Made by a program: the position numbers and the translations under genes. A DNA stretch of 64,000 nt from Olivibacter jilunii (GTDB lineage: Bacteria; Bacteroidota; Bacteroidia; Sphingobacteriales; Sphingobacteriaceae): the NCBI RefSeq assembly GCF_900607235.1, contig NZ_LR027850.1:450043-514042 (forward strand), in the 5' to 3' direction. The stretch's first letter is position 1; every line of letters starts with the position of its first letter. This document shows, in pieces, positions 25,662 through 35,014 of this stretch. The notes below the pieces were generated by a model. That model saw only the letters and a list, made by a program, of their open reading frames with translations. It had not been told where the DNA came from and ran no database searches.

Positions 25662-28600
25662 GTGAGAAATACCTTTTCGAGTATACTATTTTTTCTTTTT
25701 TTCTTTTCAGTTCCGGGGGCGATAGATGTTTTGGCCCGGCAAAAGCCGGCATTATCAACTAATAGAGATAGCACTAAGAATGTAAGTGATAGTACGGGAG
25801 TGCTTTATCCCATTAAGGACGAACCTTTCCTAAATTTATACCAACGAGATAATGGTATTCATCTTCGTAAGCCCGGGACTATCAAAAGGGAAATAGACTT
25901 TGATCCCATTGGTAGGCAATATATCATTCGAGATAATATTGGAAGCAGCATGTACCGTCCGCCACAGTACTTGAGTATTGACGAATATCAGCAATATGAA
26001 AACCAATCGTTGAAAGAACGTACTTGGCGAGAGCTGTCGGATGACTTTTCCAGACGTGCGCGGAAAGATGGATGGATTCCTAGTATTCAAGTGAATAGCC
26101 CTACTTTCGAGAAGATTTTTGGTGGAAATACGATTAATATTATACCTAGGGGAAGTGTGGATGCTACCATTATGGGACAATATAATAAAAACGATAATCC
26201 CATGTTCAATGAGCGCCAACGGAAGCAATTCGGATTTGATTTCGATCAGCGTATCCAGATGAACTTAACCGGTCAGATCGGTGATCGAATGCGCATCATT
26301 ACCAATTATAATACGGAGGCGCAGTTCGACTTTGAAAATCAGATTAAGTTTGACTACGTGGGAAAAGATGACGCAATCATTCGTCGTATCGAAGTGGGTA
26401 ATGTAAGTATGCCTTTAAATTCTACATTAATTTCAGGCACACAAGCTCTTTTCGGTGTAAAGACGCAATTGCAATTTGGTAAATTGGGGGTAACGAGTGT
26501 CTTTTCACAGCAACGATCGCAAAGCAAGGAGATCACTATTACCAATGGCGCGCAGCAAAATGAGTTTTCGTTGAAAGCTGACGAGTACGAACAGAACAAG
26601 CATTACTTCCTTGCGCAGTACTTTCGCGACAATTATAACAGAGCAATGTCCAACGCTCCTCTATTATTAACGAATGTTAATATTACGCAGATCGAAGTTT
26701 GGGTTACGAATAGGAGCAACTCGATCGAAAATAGCCGAGATGTATTGGCTTTTATGGACTTAGGAGAAAGTCGCCCCTGGAATCCGATGTTTAATCAGCC
26801 GGGAGGTTCTCAGTTACCGGCGGCGGGTGTGGTAGGCGACCCTGCCTTTCCTGAACAGTCGAACCGGCTCTTGCAGATTTTGCAACAGCAATACCCCGAT
26901 GCCCGCTATAGCTCATCAAATGCTGTTGCCGCCCTTTTCCAAAGTAGTGGAGCTAACGACAACTATGCTCGCCTTTCCAATGCACGGAAATTAACGGAAA
27001 AGGAGTATACTGTGAATCGACGGTTGGGATATATTTCCTTAAATACACCATTAAATGCTGATCAGGTACTGGCGGTTGCTTATCGCTATACAGCCAACGG
27101 GAGGGAATACCAGGTAGGCGAATTTTCTACGGATATTCCTATTAGCCCATCTAATCCACAGGTGCTCTTTACCAAGTTGTTGAAAAATGAAGTATTGAAG
27201 CCTAATTTACCTGTTTGGGACCTAATGATGAAAAACATCTACTCGATCGGTGCTTATCGGGTAGGACGAAATAATTTTATTCTGAATGTCTTTAGACTGG
27301 AAGACGAAACGGGGGTTGAACGGCCGGTGATGTTTGAAGGGAAAAATACCACCAACAAATTATGGCTGCAGTTGACAGGCTTGGACCGACTTAATCCACA
27401 GAATGATCGACAGCCTGACGGGGTTTTTGACTTTTTGGAAGGCCTGACGATCGACCCGGAATATGGAAGGGTTGTATTCCCGGTAGTGGAACCTTTCGGA
27501 AAGGATTTGAAGAGCTTATTCGCCCCGGGAGAGGAGCAGTTGGCAGAGCGGTATGCGTTTCAAGAACTCTATGACTCAACCAAGGTGGTTGCACAGCAAC
27601 TGTTTGCCAACAAAAATAGATACGCAATACGCGGCACCTATGAATCCGAAGCAGGATCGGAGTTCCAGCTAGGAGCGATTAACATCCCCCGAGGGTCGGT
27701 GCAGGTCTATGCAGGTGGGATTCCCTTGCAAGAAGGGGCAGACTTTACGGTGGATTACGAAATTGGAAGGGTACGCATCTTAAATGAGGCGCTACTAAGA
27801 TCCGGGCAGGCCATTCGAATAAAGATGGAAAACAATGAACTCTTTGGCTTACAACAACGGACCTTATTTGGGTCCCGATTAGATTATATGGTGAACGACC
27901 AACTTCAACTGGGCGGTACCATTATGAATTTATCGGAACGACCGCTAACGCAAAAAGTCAATTTAGCGCAAGAACCAATCTCCAATACCATTTGGGGATT
28001 TGATGTGAACTATAACGCTCCTTCTCGATGGCTTACGCGTATGGTGGATAAAATTCCATTTATTAATACACGTGAGGAATCTACTATTTCCTTCTATGGC
28101 GAATTTGCTAATCTGATACCGGGACATTCGAAGGCAACCAATATCGCCGGATCCAGAAATGGCGCCAGCTATATTGATGATTTTGAAAACAGTCGGTCTA
28201 TAATTGATTTAAAAGGCGCCTATAGCTGGCAAATTTCGGGTACGCCTCAATTGTTTCCCGAGTCACAGCTATCTAATGATTTACGCTATGGCTACAACAG
28301 GGCCCGACTAGCCTTCTATAATATTGATCCGGTTTTTTATCGGAATGATAATAGTCTTACACCTGCGAATATTAGGGGTAATTTAACGGAATTGTCGAAC
28401 CATTACGTACGGGAGGTATTGGAACAGGAGGTGTTTCCGAATAAGCAAACGGTTACCGGACAGCCTTTGTTCATGTCTACACTTGACCTCAGTTTTTATC
28501 CTACAATAAGAGGTCCTTATAACTATACGCTTTCCGGTGTAAACAGTGATGGTACCTTAACCAATCCCAAATCCCGCTGGGGAGGTATGTTCCGACAAAT

Positions 28601-31600
28601 TCAAACGCCTGATTTTGAAGCACAAAATATCGAATTTATCGAGCTTTGGATGATGGATCCGTTCATTTATAAACCACAGGATGAGGGTGGGGATCTTTAT
28701 TTCAACTTGGGAAATATCTCGGAAGATATCTTAAAAGACGGACGTCGGGCCGTGGAAAACGCACTGCCTACGAATGGCAATTATGCAGAAATGGACCTAA
28801 CCAATTGGGGAAGAGTTCCTAAACTGCAACCCATGGTGCAGGCCTTCGCGAATAATCCCGATCAACGCGCATTACAGGATGTCGGCTTAGATGCCTTGAA
28901 CGATGCCGACGAACGAAATCATTTTTCGAACTTTCTGTCGCAAGCTAGTGCAACGTTAAACCCGCAACCTTTACAGGAGTTAAATAACGACCCCTCAAGC
29001 GATAACTTCAGCTATTTTAGAAGTGCCGAATTGGATGCGCAGAATGCCGGTATTCTAAAACGGTATGAGCGATTTAACGGGACGGAGGGTAATAGCAAAA
29101 CTGCGGAGCAGGCCGGGGCAGGAGATGGAGTCAATACGTCGGCATCTACCTTATTACCCGATGGGGAGGATGTCAATCGGGATAATACCATGAACCAGAT
29201 CGACGAGTATTATCAGTACCGTGTTTCTGTTCGTCCGCAGGATATGATGGTGGGTAAGAACTTTATTGTGGATATGATTGATGCACCCGTTACCTTGGCC
29301 AATGGTAAGAAGGAAAATGTGAAATGGTATCAACTACGCATTCCAATTACGCAATACGAATCCAAGGCAGGCGATCCCCAAGACTTTAAGTCTATTCGCT
29401 TTATACGGATGTTCATGACAAATTTCGCGGATACGTCTATCCTAAGAATGGCGAGATTACAATTGGTAAGGGGCGAATGGCGGCGATTCAATTCGGAACG
29501 ATCGCCTACAAAAGTCATTGCAGATCCAACTTTAAATAATCCGGGTTTAGACAATTCTACCATTGAAGTAGCGGCGGTTAGTATTGAAGAAAACGGGAAC
29601 AGGCAACCGATTCCGTACGTAGTTCCTCCGGGCATCGAACGACAGATCGATTATGGCAATTATAACACAAATGTACAATTGAATGAGCAGGCTTTGTCGG
29701 TCACCGTCAACCGGTTGCGAGATGGTTATGGACAAGCGGCCTATCGTACTTCCACCAATGACTTTCGAGCTTATAAACGCTTGCAGATGTTTGTTCACGC
29801 GGAAGGCGATGAGTTGCGAAGTGGAGATTTACATGGTTTTATAAGGGTGGGAACCGATGGCATCGAAAACTATTATGAGTACGAAATGCCACTCGAAGTA
29901 ACGACGCCGGGAAGCCGGGATCCGGACGCCATTTGGCCGTCAAGTAATCGTATGAATGTCGAAATTAAGCTATTCCAGGAAGCAAAAGAAGCAAGAAATA
30001 AAGCTACCCTACCCGATGGTAGTCCTTGGCCGATCAATTTGCCCTATAGCTTTGTGGATGGCACAAATACCGTGACGATTAAAGGACAACCGGACATCAG
30101 TAAAATCAGATTCTATATGCTGGGTGTCAAAAATCCGTTGAAAGGACAAAATAATGCAAATGATGACGGGATGGAGAAATCAGGTGTTATTTGGTTCAAT
30201 GAATTACGTTTGACCGATTATGAGGATAACGGGGGATGGGCCGCAACAGCTCGGTTAAATGCTAAATTGGCCGATTTCGCGGATGTGACGGTTTCTGGAA
30301 GTAAGAGTACCATTGGCTTTGGTGCAATCGACGCGCGAATCAATGAGCGAAATCGGACGGAAGATCGATTTTTTGACTTTACAAGTAGTGTGGAACTGGG
30401 TAAGTTCTTCCCCGAACGCACGGGCATCAGAATTCCTTTTTATTTTAATTATTCAAGTCAGGTGCGTACCCCACAATACAATCCCTTAATGCCGGACATT
30501 GAAATGAAATCGGCACTGGATGGACTGAATGATAATCAAAAAGATTCCCTTCTGCGCCTGACGCAGGATTATACGACGCGCAAAAGTATCAGCTTCATGA
30601 ACGTGCGGAAGTTGCGTATGGATAACGAAAAACCGGTACGTTTGTGGGATATCGAGAACTTTAGCGTCTCCTATGCTTTCTCACAGTTTTACCATCGTGA
30701 TTATTTGACAGAGAAATCCGTTCAAAACAATTATCGCGCTTCACTATCTTACGATTATGTGCAAAATAAAGATAAGTACATCGAACCGCTGAAGAAATTA
30801 TTTAAGGGAAGATATACTCGTCTATTAAGTGATCTGAACTTTAATTTGATGCCTTCTTTTATTAATTTTCGGATTGATGTACAAAGACTTTACACCGAGA
30901 ACACACTTCGTACCGGCAGTTCACCGGATAACTACCTGCCTGCCGGTAATATAGGTACCCTCTATAATAAGAATTTTACGATGACGCGGCTATATGGTAT
31001 CAGCTGGAATCTTACCCGCTCACTAAAGCTGGATTTTAATGCTACTAACTATTCTATTATAGATGAACCGCAGGGACGTTTGGATGGCTTAAAGCGTGAT
31101 ACTTTATGGGAAAACTTCTGGAAGTTGGGGAGAACGACTGACTATAACCATATGATGAATTTAACCTATAATGTGCCGCTGGATAAAATTCCGGGACTTG
31201 ATTGGATTAATGTAGCCGCTCGTTATGGAAGTCAGTTCGCTTGGCAGACCCAACCCTTATTGGCAATCAACGACCCGAACCTGAATATTGGAAATACGAT
31301 TCAGAACTCGCGGACTTTGCAACTAAATCCGCGATTCAATCTTTTGGGGCTCTTTAATAAATTCCCCTTCTTTAGGGATGCGCGAAATGGACGAAGTCCG
31401 AACAAAGGAACTGAAATCCTGGCAAACTTTGTTTCCAGCATTAAGGATATTAACGCTGCTTACACGAGGGTTGATGGAACGTTCTTACCTGGATATCTGG
31501 GGAAAACAAATATGCTGGGTTTGGACTTCGATATGAATGCCCCGGGCTTCGGATTCATCTTTGGTGGACAAGGGGATATATTGGGAAAAGCGATTGCCAA

Positions 31601-32747
31601 TGGATGGTTGAGTACCGATAGCCTGCAAACGCAACTTTATGCGAAGTCTTTACGCGAGGATTTGAGTATCCGCGCTACACTGGAGCCCTTTAAGGATCTA
31701 CGGATCGACTTAACAGCTACGCGGATTGAAAATAGAAATTTTACCACGCAAGTGCTCTTTAACGAAGATACGCAAGGATTTGAGCGGGTAACACCGGTTA
31801 CAGCAGGGGATTACAGTATATCGTATCTCTCTTTGAAAACGGCCTTTTCGAACAAAGATGAGCTTTTCAAAACTTTTGAAAGAAACAGAGGGACAATCTC
31901 ACGAAGATTGGGACAATTAAATCCCAATTCGGAAGGAACGATCGGCGATTTTGCTGATGGATATGGAAATACGGCACAAGACGTAGTAGTTGGCGCTTTT
32001 CTGGCGGCTTATACAGGCAAAAGCCCGGAGAAGCAGAGCTTAGGTGTGTTCCCGCGTATACCGATACCTAACTGGCGTATTATGTATAATGGATTGGCGA
32101 AATATCCTTTCTTTAGCGAATATTTATCCTCGTTGGAACTGGTACATGGTTATCGAACACTCTATAATATTAATGGTTACACCACACTTATTCGATATGG
32201 TGAAACGAATGGCGCGTCTTCGGTGAGAGATGTCAATGGAAACTTTTTGCCACAATATCAATTCTCACAAATTACTTTACAAGAGCAATTTTTACCCTTG
32301 ATTGGCTTCAACGCTCGTTTCAAGAATAACCTAACAGCCAATGCGGAATATAGGAAGGCTCGGACTTTAAGTCTTAGCCTGCAGAACAGTCAATTGGCAC
32401 AGCTACTGGACGAAGGCTTCATTTTGGGGGCAGGCTATCGTGTTGCTAATTTTAGATTTCCCTTTGGTTGGTTTGCAGATAGAAAAGTTTCAAACGATTT
32501 GACCTTTAAACTGGATGTGGCTATCAATGATATGAAAACCTTGGTATACCGGTCCGATTCCGAGTTTTCTGAAATGGCCTCAGGAAATAAAAATATTACT
32601 TACCGACCGTCTATCGATTATATGTTCAATAATCGTTTTAATATCCGAATGTTCTTCGATAGCAATGCAGTGAAGCCTTATACTTCGCAAACCTATGCAA
32701 CGGCCTATAGCAACTTCGGATTCAATTTGAGGATATTATTGCAGTAA
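25662..32747 (+). CDS. sprA: SprA, type IX secretion outer-membrane translocon
   Basis: 2361 residues from a GTG start that gives a signal peptide (VRNTFSSILFFLFFFSVPGA, then IDVLARQ). SprA/Sov forms the giant outer-membrane barrel through which type IX cargo leaves the periplasm and is needed for gliding in flavobacteria. Family features: early segments GGNTINIIPRGSVDATIMGQ and DQRIQMNLTGQIGDRMRI, ASYIDDFENSRSIIDLKGAYSW in the middle, and an aromatic beta-strand end (NFGFNLRILLQ). Length fits the family (2300-2500). The downstream order gcvH-vanZ is conserved in Bacteroidota. Repeat copy B begins directly after its stop. Confidence 0.96.
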   Translation: MRNTFSSILFFLFFFSVPGAIDVLARQKPALSTNRDSTKNVSDSTGVLYPIKDEPFLNLYQRDNGIHLRKPGTIKREIDFDPIGRQYIIRDNIGSSMYRPPQYLSIDEYQQYENQSLKERTWRELSDDFSRRARKDGWIPSIQVNSPTFEKIFGGNTINIIPRGSVDATIMGQYNKNDNPMFNERQRKQFGFDFDQRIQMNLTGQIGDRMRIITNYNTEAQFDFENQIKFDYVGKDDAIIRRIEVGNVSMPLNSTLISGTQALFGVKTQLQFGKLGVTSVFSQQRSQSKEITITNGAQQNEFSLKADEYEQNKHYFLAQYFRDNYNRAMSNAPLLLTNVNITQIEVWVTNRSNSIENSRDVLAFMDLGESRPWNPMFNQPGGSQLPAAGVVGDPAFPEQSNRLLQILQQQYPDARYSSSNAVAALFQSSGANDNYARLSNARKLTEKEYTVNRRLGYISLNTPLNADQVLAVAYRYTANGREYQVGEFSTDIPISPSNPQVLFTKLLKNEVLKPNLPVWDLMMKNIYSIGAYRVGRNNFILNVFRLEDETGVERPVMFEGKNTTNKLWLQLTGLDRLNPQNDRQPDGVFDFLEGLTIDPEYGRVVFPVVEPFGKDLKSLFAPGEEQLAERYAFQELYDSTKVVAQQLFANKNRYAIRGTYESEAGSEFQLGAINIPRGSVQVYAGGIPLQEGADFTVDYEIGRVRILNEALLRSGQAIRIKMENNELFGLQQRTLFGSRLDYMVNDQLQLGGTIMNLSERPLTQKVNLAQEPISNTIWGFDVNYNAPSRWLTRMVDKIPFINTREESTISFYGEFANLIPGHSKATNIAGSRNGASYIDDFENSRSIIDLKGAYSWQISGTPQLFPESQLSNDLRYGYNRARLAFYNIDPVFYRNDNSLTPANIRGNLTELSNHYVREVLEQEVFPNKQTVTGQPLFMSTLDLSFYPTIRGPYNYTLSGVNSDGTLTNPKSRWGGMFRQIQTPDFEAQNIEFIELWMMDPFIYKPQDEGGDLYFNLGNISEDILKDGRRAVENALPTNGNYAEMDLTNWGRVPKLQPMVQAFANNPDQRALQDVGLDALNDADERNHFSNFLSQASATLNPQPLQELNNDPSSDNFSYFRSAELDAQNAGILKRYERFNGTEGNSKTAEQAGAGDGVNTSASTLLPDGEDVNRDNTMNQIDEYYQYRVSVRPQDMMVGKNFIVDMIDAPVTLANGKKENVKWYQLRIPITQYESKAGDPQDFKSIRFIRMFMTNFADTSILRMARLQLVRGEWRRFNSERSPTKVIADPTLNNPGLDNSTIEVAAVSIEENGNRQPIPYVVPPGIERQIDYGNYNTNVQLNEQALSVTVNRLRDGYGQAAYRTSTNDFRAYKRLQMFVHAEGDELRSGDLHGFIRVGTDGIENYYEYEMPLEVTTPGSRDPDAIWPSSNRMNVEIKLFQEAKEARNKATLPDGSPWPINLPYSFVDGTNTVTIKGQPDISKIRFYMLGVKNPLKGQNNANDDGMEKSGVIWFNELRLTDYEDNGGWAATARLNAKLADFADVTVSGSKSTIGFGAIDARINERNRTEDRFFDFTSSVELGKFFPERTGIRIPFYFNYSSQVRTPQYNPLMPDIEMKSALDGLNDNQKDSLLRLTQDYTTRKSISFMNVRKLRMDNEKPVRLWDIENFSVSYAFSQFYHRDYLTEKSVQNNYRASLSYDYVQNKDKYIEPLKKLFKGRYTRLLSDLNFNLMPSFINFRIDVQRLYTENTLRTGSSPDNYLPAGNIGTLYNKNFTMTRLYGISWNLTRSLKLDFNATNYSIIDEPQGRLDGLKRDTLWENFWKLGRTTDYNHMMNLTYNVPLDKIPGLDWINVAARYGSQFAWQTQPLLAINDPNLNIGNTIQNSRTLQLNPRFNLLGLFNKFPFFRDARNGRSPNKGTEILANFVSSIKDINAAYTRVDGTFLPGYLGKTNMLGLDFDMNAPGFGFIFGGQGDILGKAIANGWLSTDSLQTQLYAKSLREDLSIRATLEPFKDLRIDLTATRIENRNFTTQVLFNEDTQGFERVTPVTAGDYSISYLSLKTAFSNKDELFKTFERNRGTISRRLGQLNPNSEGTIGDFADGYGNTAQDVVVGAFLAAYTGKSPEKQSLGVFPRIPIPNWRIMYNGLAKYPFFSEYLSSLELVHGYRTLYNINGYTTLIRYGETNGASSVRDVNGNFLPQYQFSQITLQEQFLPLIGFNARFKNNLTANAEYRKARTLSLSLQNSQLAQLLDEGFILGAGYRVANFRFPFGWFADRKVSNDLTFKLDVAINDMKTLVYRSDSEFSEMASGNKNITYRPSIDYMFNNRFNIRMFFDSNAVKPYTSQTYATAYSNFGFNLRILLQ

Positions 32748-33215
32748 GGAGTAGTTAATAGGGAAATAGTTGAGTAGGGAAATAGTTGAGTTGTTGAGAC
32801 GTTAATTGGTCAATGTGATAACCGAACAAAGTGAGCTCATGAACACCTTAATAATAAAAACAGATAGTGAATAATTAGCCGATGAGCCAATGTGATGATG
32901 AGAGGCTAGCGCAACTGAAAGCTGAAAGCTGATTACTGAAAGCTCGTTGATTATTCGTAAGTGTTTGCTTTTTCGGCACTCATGAGCTTCCTACGGTCGG
33001 TTAGCCGATGTGATAATGAGCCAATTGGCCAATGTGATGATGTGATAAGGGCTGTGCGACTGAAAGCTGATTACTGACAACTGGTGAATGAGCCAATGTG
33101 ATAATGGTTACCACATTAGCAGAAGCCCCTACTTAAAACCTATAACTTAGAACTTATAACCAAATAGCCGAAAGCTGATAGCTAAAAACTAATAGCTAAA
33201 AATCACTATTCCCTA
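32748..33215 (+). repeat. mosaic 3'-end repeat, copy B
   Basis: Begins immediately after the sprA stop with GGAGTAGTTAATAGGGAAAT, then the 112-nt arm, AAGCTGAAAGCTGATTACTG, the core ATTCGTAAGTGTTTGC with CGGCACTCATGAGC, the hairpin-like block CCAATGTGATAATGGTTACC and ACTTAAAACCTATAACTTAG words. It reads in the opposite direction to copies A and C. No gene is present. Confidence 0.85.
32790..32901 (+). repeat. 112-nt inverted repeat arm (partner 23635-23746)
   Basis: Exact reverse complement of 23635-23746. It covers the end of the GTTGTTGAGACGTTAA word, AACCGAACAAAGTGAGC and the AATTAGCCGATGAGCC block. Confidence 0.9.
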
Positions 33216-33270
33216 CTAACAAGTTCCCCATCCCGCTCAGGGGCTAAAGCATAGAGCCACGCAATGAAAA

Positions 33271-33301
33271 TTGCATTTGAAAGCAATTTTATCTAAGTTT
33301 G
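33271..33301 (+). promoter_or_regulatory. promoter of gcvH
   Basis: TTG (33271-33273), 20 nt, then TAAGTTTG (33294-33301), a good Bacteroidota -33/-7 pair. The leader to ATG 33373 would be about 65 nt. It shows that gcvH has its own promoter behind repeat copy B. Confidence 0.65.
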
Positions 33302-33372
33302 GCAAAAAAACAACATGAATATACCGGTCTTCTTAACGAAGAAGGGTTACTAAAGCACTAAACAAAATAATA

Positions 33373-33753
33373 ATGAATTTTCCAGCTGAATTAAAGTACA
33401 CGAAAGACCACGAATGGATCCGTGTAGAGGGCGATGAAGCAACCATAGGAATTACTGAATTTGCTCAGCGTGAATTAGGCGATATCGTTTTTGTAGACAT
33501 CAATACGGTGGGTGATGAGGTGGCTGTTAATGACGTATTTGGTACGGTGGAAGCAGTAAAAACCGTTTCTGATTTGTACATGCCGGTGACATCAACTGTG
33601 TTAAGTTTAAATGAAGCGTTGGATGGGTCGCCGGAATTGGTAAACAATGACCCTTATGGTGACGGTTGGATTATTAAAGTGAAAATCAGTAATAGTGCAG
33701 AGCTGGACGGATTACTTTCTGCTGAAGCATATCAAGCATTGGTAGGAGCTTAA
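33373..33753 (+). CDS. gcvH: glycine cleavage system H protein
   Basis: 126 residues, the usual length. It shuttles the aminomethyl group between the P, T and L proteins on a lipoyl arm attached at K63 in [17 protein letters not shown]. The N-terminal [20 protein letters not shown] and the WIIKVK segment are also typical. No other gcv gene is nearby. Its place behind sprA is a conserved Bacteroidota order. A strong terminator follows. Confidence 0.97.
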   Translation: MNFPAELKYTKDHEWIRVEGDEATIGITEFAQRELGDIVFVDINTVGDEVAVNDVFGTVEAVKTVSDLYMPVTSTVLSLNEALDGSPELVNNDPYGDGWIIKVKISNSAELDGLLSAEAYQALVGA

Positions 33754-33820
33754 TACGCTGCTTTACCGAATTCGATTTTGTCATTAATATTACGTATTAC
33801 GAGACAAGTGAAAGCGATAG

Positions 33821-33858
33821 ATTGCTTCTTTTAATAGTAGTCTATCGCTTTAATTTTT
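33821..33858 (+). terminator. rho-independent terminator after gcvH
   Basis: AAAGCGATAGA (33821-33831) pairs perfectly with TCTATCGCTTT (33841-33851), followed by AATTTTTT. The intervening 9 nt form the loop. Confidence 0.88.
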
Positions 33859-33923
33859 TACTATTGGTTTATTTCTTGATCATTTTATAGAATGATACTT
33901 TTATTCTCCCCCTGCGCTAAGCT

Positions 33924-34307
33924 ATGAAGCATTTTATATGGGCCATCTTGTGGGCCGTAGTTGTATTGTTACTTACTTGTTTGCCAATGGATAACACGAC
34001 AGAAAAAGTACCGCACTTTGAAGGAATGGACAAATTGGTACATACTGGATTTTTCTTTGTTTTTTCGGTTTTGCTCTGTTTAGGTTACGCAAGAAAAAAG
34101 AAAACTCATCAGCCTCAATTCGGTATTTTTTTGAAAGCGCTCATTTTTTCGGCAATATTTGCTTTACTTACAGAATTTTTACAGTATCAGTTCTTTACCT
34201 ATCGTAGCGGTGATTGGTGGGATGTTTTTGCCGACATGACTGGTACGGGTATGGGATTATTTTCGTACCTCGTGTTGCATAGAAGCTATAGGGCAGCAAA
34301 AATATAA
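33924..34307 (+). CDS. VanZ-family membrane protein
   Basis: 127 residues with four hydrophobic helices (about 3-20, 36-55, 68-86, 101-120). The segment MDKLVHTGFFFVFSVLLCLGY and the later TEFLQYQF...DWWDVFADMTGTGMG carry the conserved Asp/His/Glu/Gln pattern of VanZ-like proteins. VanZ itself gives low-level teicoplanin resistance; the common chromosomal members have no known role. It follows gcvH as in other Bacteroidota sprA regions. Confidence 0.9.
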   Translation: MKHFIWAILWAVVVLLLTCLPMDNTTEKVPHFEGMDKLVHTGFFFVFSVLLCLGYARKKKTHQPQFGIFLKALIFSAIFALLTEFLQYQFFTYRSGDWWDVFADMTGTGMGLFSYLVLHRSYRAAKI

Positions 34308-34351
34308 CGTGAAAAGTTAAAACAAGAAGTATCTGAGTTTTTTAACATAGA

Positions 34352-34489
34352 ATGAAAATTTATATGAACAATAGGTATATCCTTTTCTTTTTAGTTGGCT
34401 TATGCCTCTTGCTTAGTTCTTGCGGACTTTTCAAAAAAGGATGTAATTGCCCGCCAATTAGTAAACACTATAGAACCGTGAACCGATAG
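34352..34489 (+). CDS. small lipoprotein, 45 residues
   Basis: MKIYMNNRYILFFLVGLCLL followed by LSSC: a type II signal peptide with lipobox LSSC, then the short mature part GLFKKGCNCPPISKHYRTVNR with two further cysteines. It lies 44 nt after vanZ in the same direction. Tiny Cys-rich lipoproteins of this type occur in Bacteroidota genomes; I know of no function. An alternative start is the ATG four codons further in. Confidence 0.65.
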   Translation: MKIYMNNRYILFFLVGLCLLLSSCGLFKKGCNCPPISKHYRTVNR

Positions 34490-34569
34490 CTATGAGTTTA
34501 TGAAGCGCTGATTTAGTCGTGAATTTGTAAGAAGCTAATATCTTTTTTTGAATCATTCTAAATAAAGCT

Positions 34570-34577
34570 TACCTTTG
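34570..34577 (+). promoter_or_regulatory. -7 box TACCTTTG before feoA
   Basis: Fits TAnnTTTG. It implies a long leader of about 180 nt to feoA that contains several inverted segments: GTCGACCGTCGAC near the end, and GCCTACCGGCAGG. No clear Fur site was seen. Confidence 0.5.
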
Positions 34578-34765
34578 GATTTGTTTGCGACAAGGCTCCT
34601 TGCCTTCTGTGGGTCGTCACTGTCGACGGATTGGAAAGGCACCTAGGGAAATGTCGCATTTCACGATGTCGGATGTTGAATCTGTATTCATAAACCTTTA
34701 GGTTTTGAATATAGCCTTGCCTACCGGCAGGTCGACCGTCGACTAGAGATAAAAAATATTTACGG

Positions 34766-34987
34766 ATGAAACTGACAGCATTAAAAATCGGAAGTTCCGG
34801 TATTATTAAAGATTTTACTGACCTAAACCTTTCCATAAAGCTTATGGAAATGGGATGTTTACCGGGAGAACGGATTACTTTTGAACGGGTGGCTCCTTTG
34901 GGAGATCCCATTGCGGTGTCGATTGCCGGTTATCAGCTTAGTTTGCGAAAGGAAGAAGCGGCAACTATTATTGTTGAGGGATTGTAA
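34766..34987 (+). CDS. feoA: FeoA, ferrous iron transport accessory protein
   Basis: 73 residues with an SH3-like beta-barrel pattern: LKIGSSGIIKDF, LMEMGCLPGERITFERVAPLGDPIAVSIAGYQLSLRKEEA. This fits FeoA, which supports FeoB activity at the cytoplasmic side. The feoB start is 28 nt downstream. Confidence 0.95.
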   Translation: MKLTALKIGSSGIIKDFTDLNLSIKLMEMGCLPGERITFERVAPLGDPIAVSIAGYQLSLRKEEAATIIVEGL

Positions 34988-35014
34988 AATATAGATAGAT
35001 AAGTACAGATATTC

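Noticed and set aside
32748-33215. Insertion sequence or transposon remnant at copy B
   Set aside because: No transposase fragment, no terminal inverted repeats within a single copy and no target-site duplication could be identified.
33302-33372. Glycine riboswitch before gcvH
   Set aside because: The leader is only about 65 nt and shows no paired aptamer structure.
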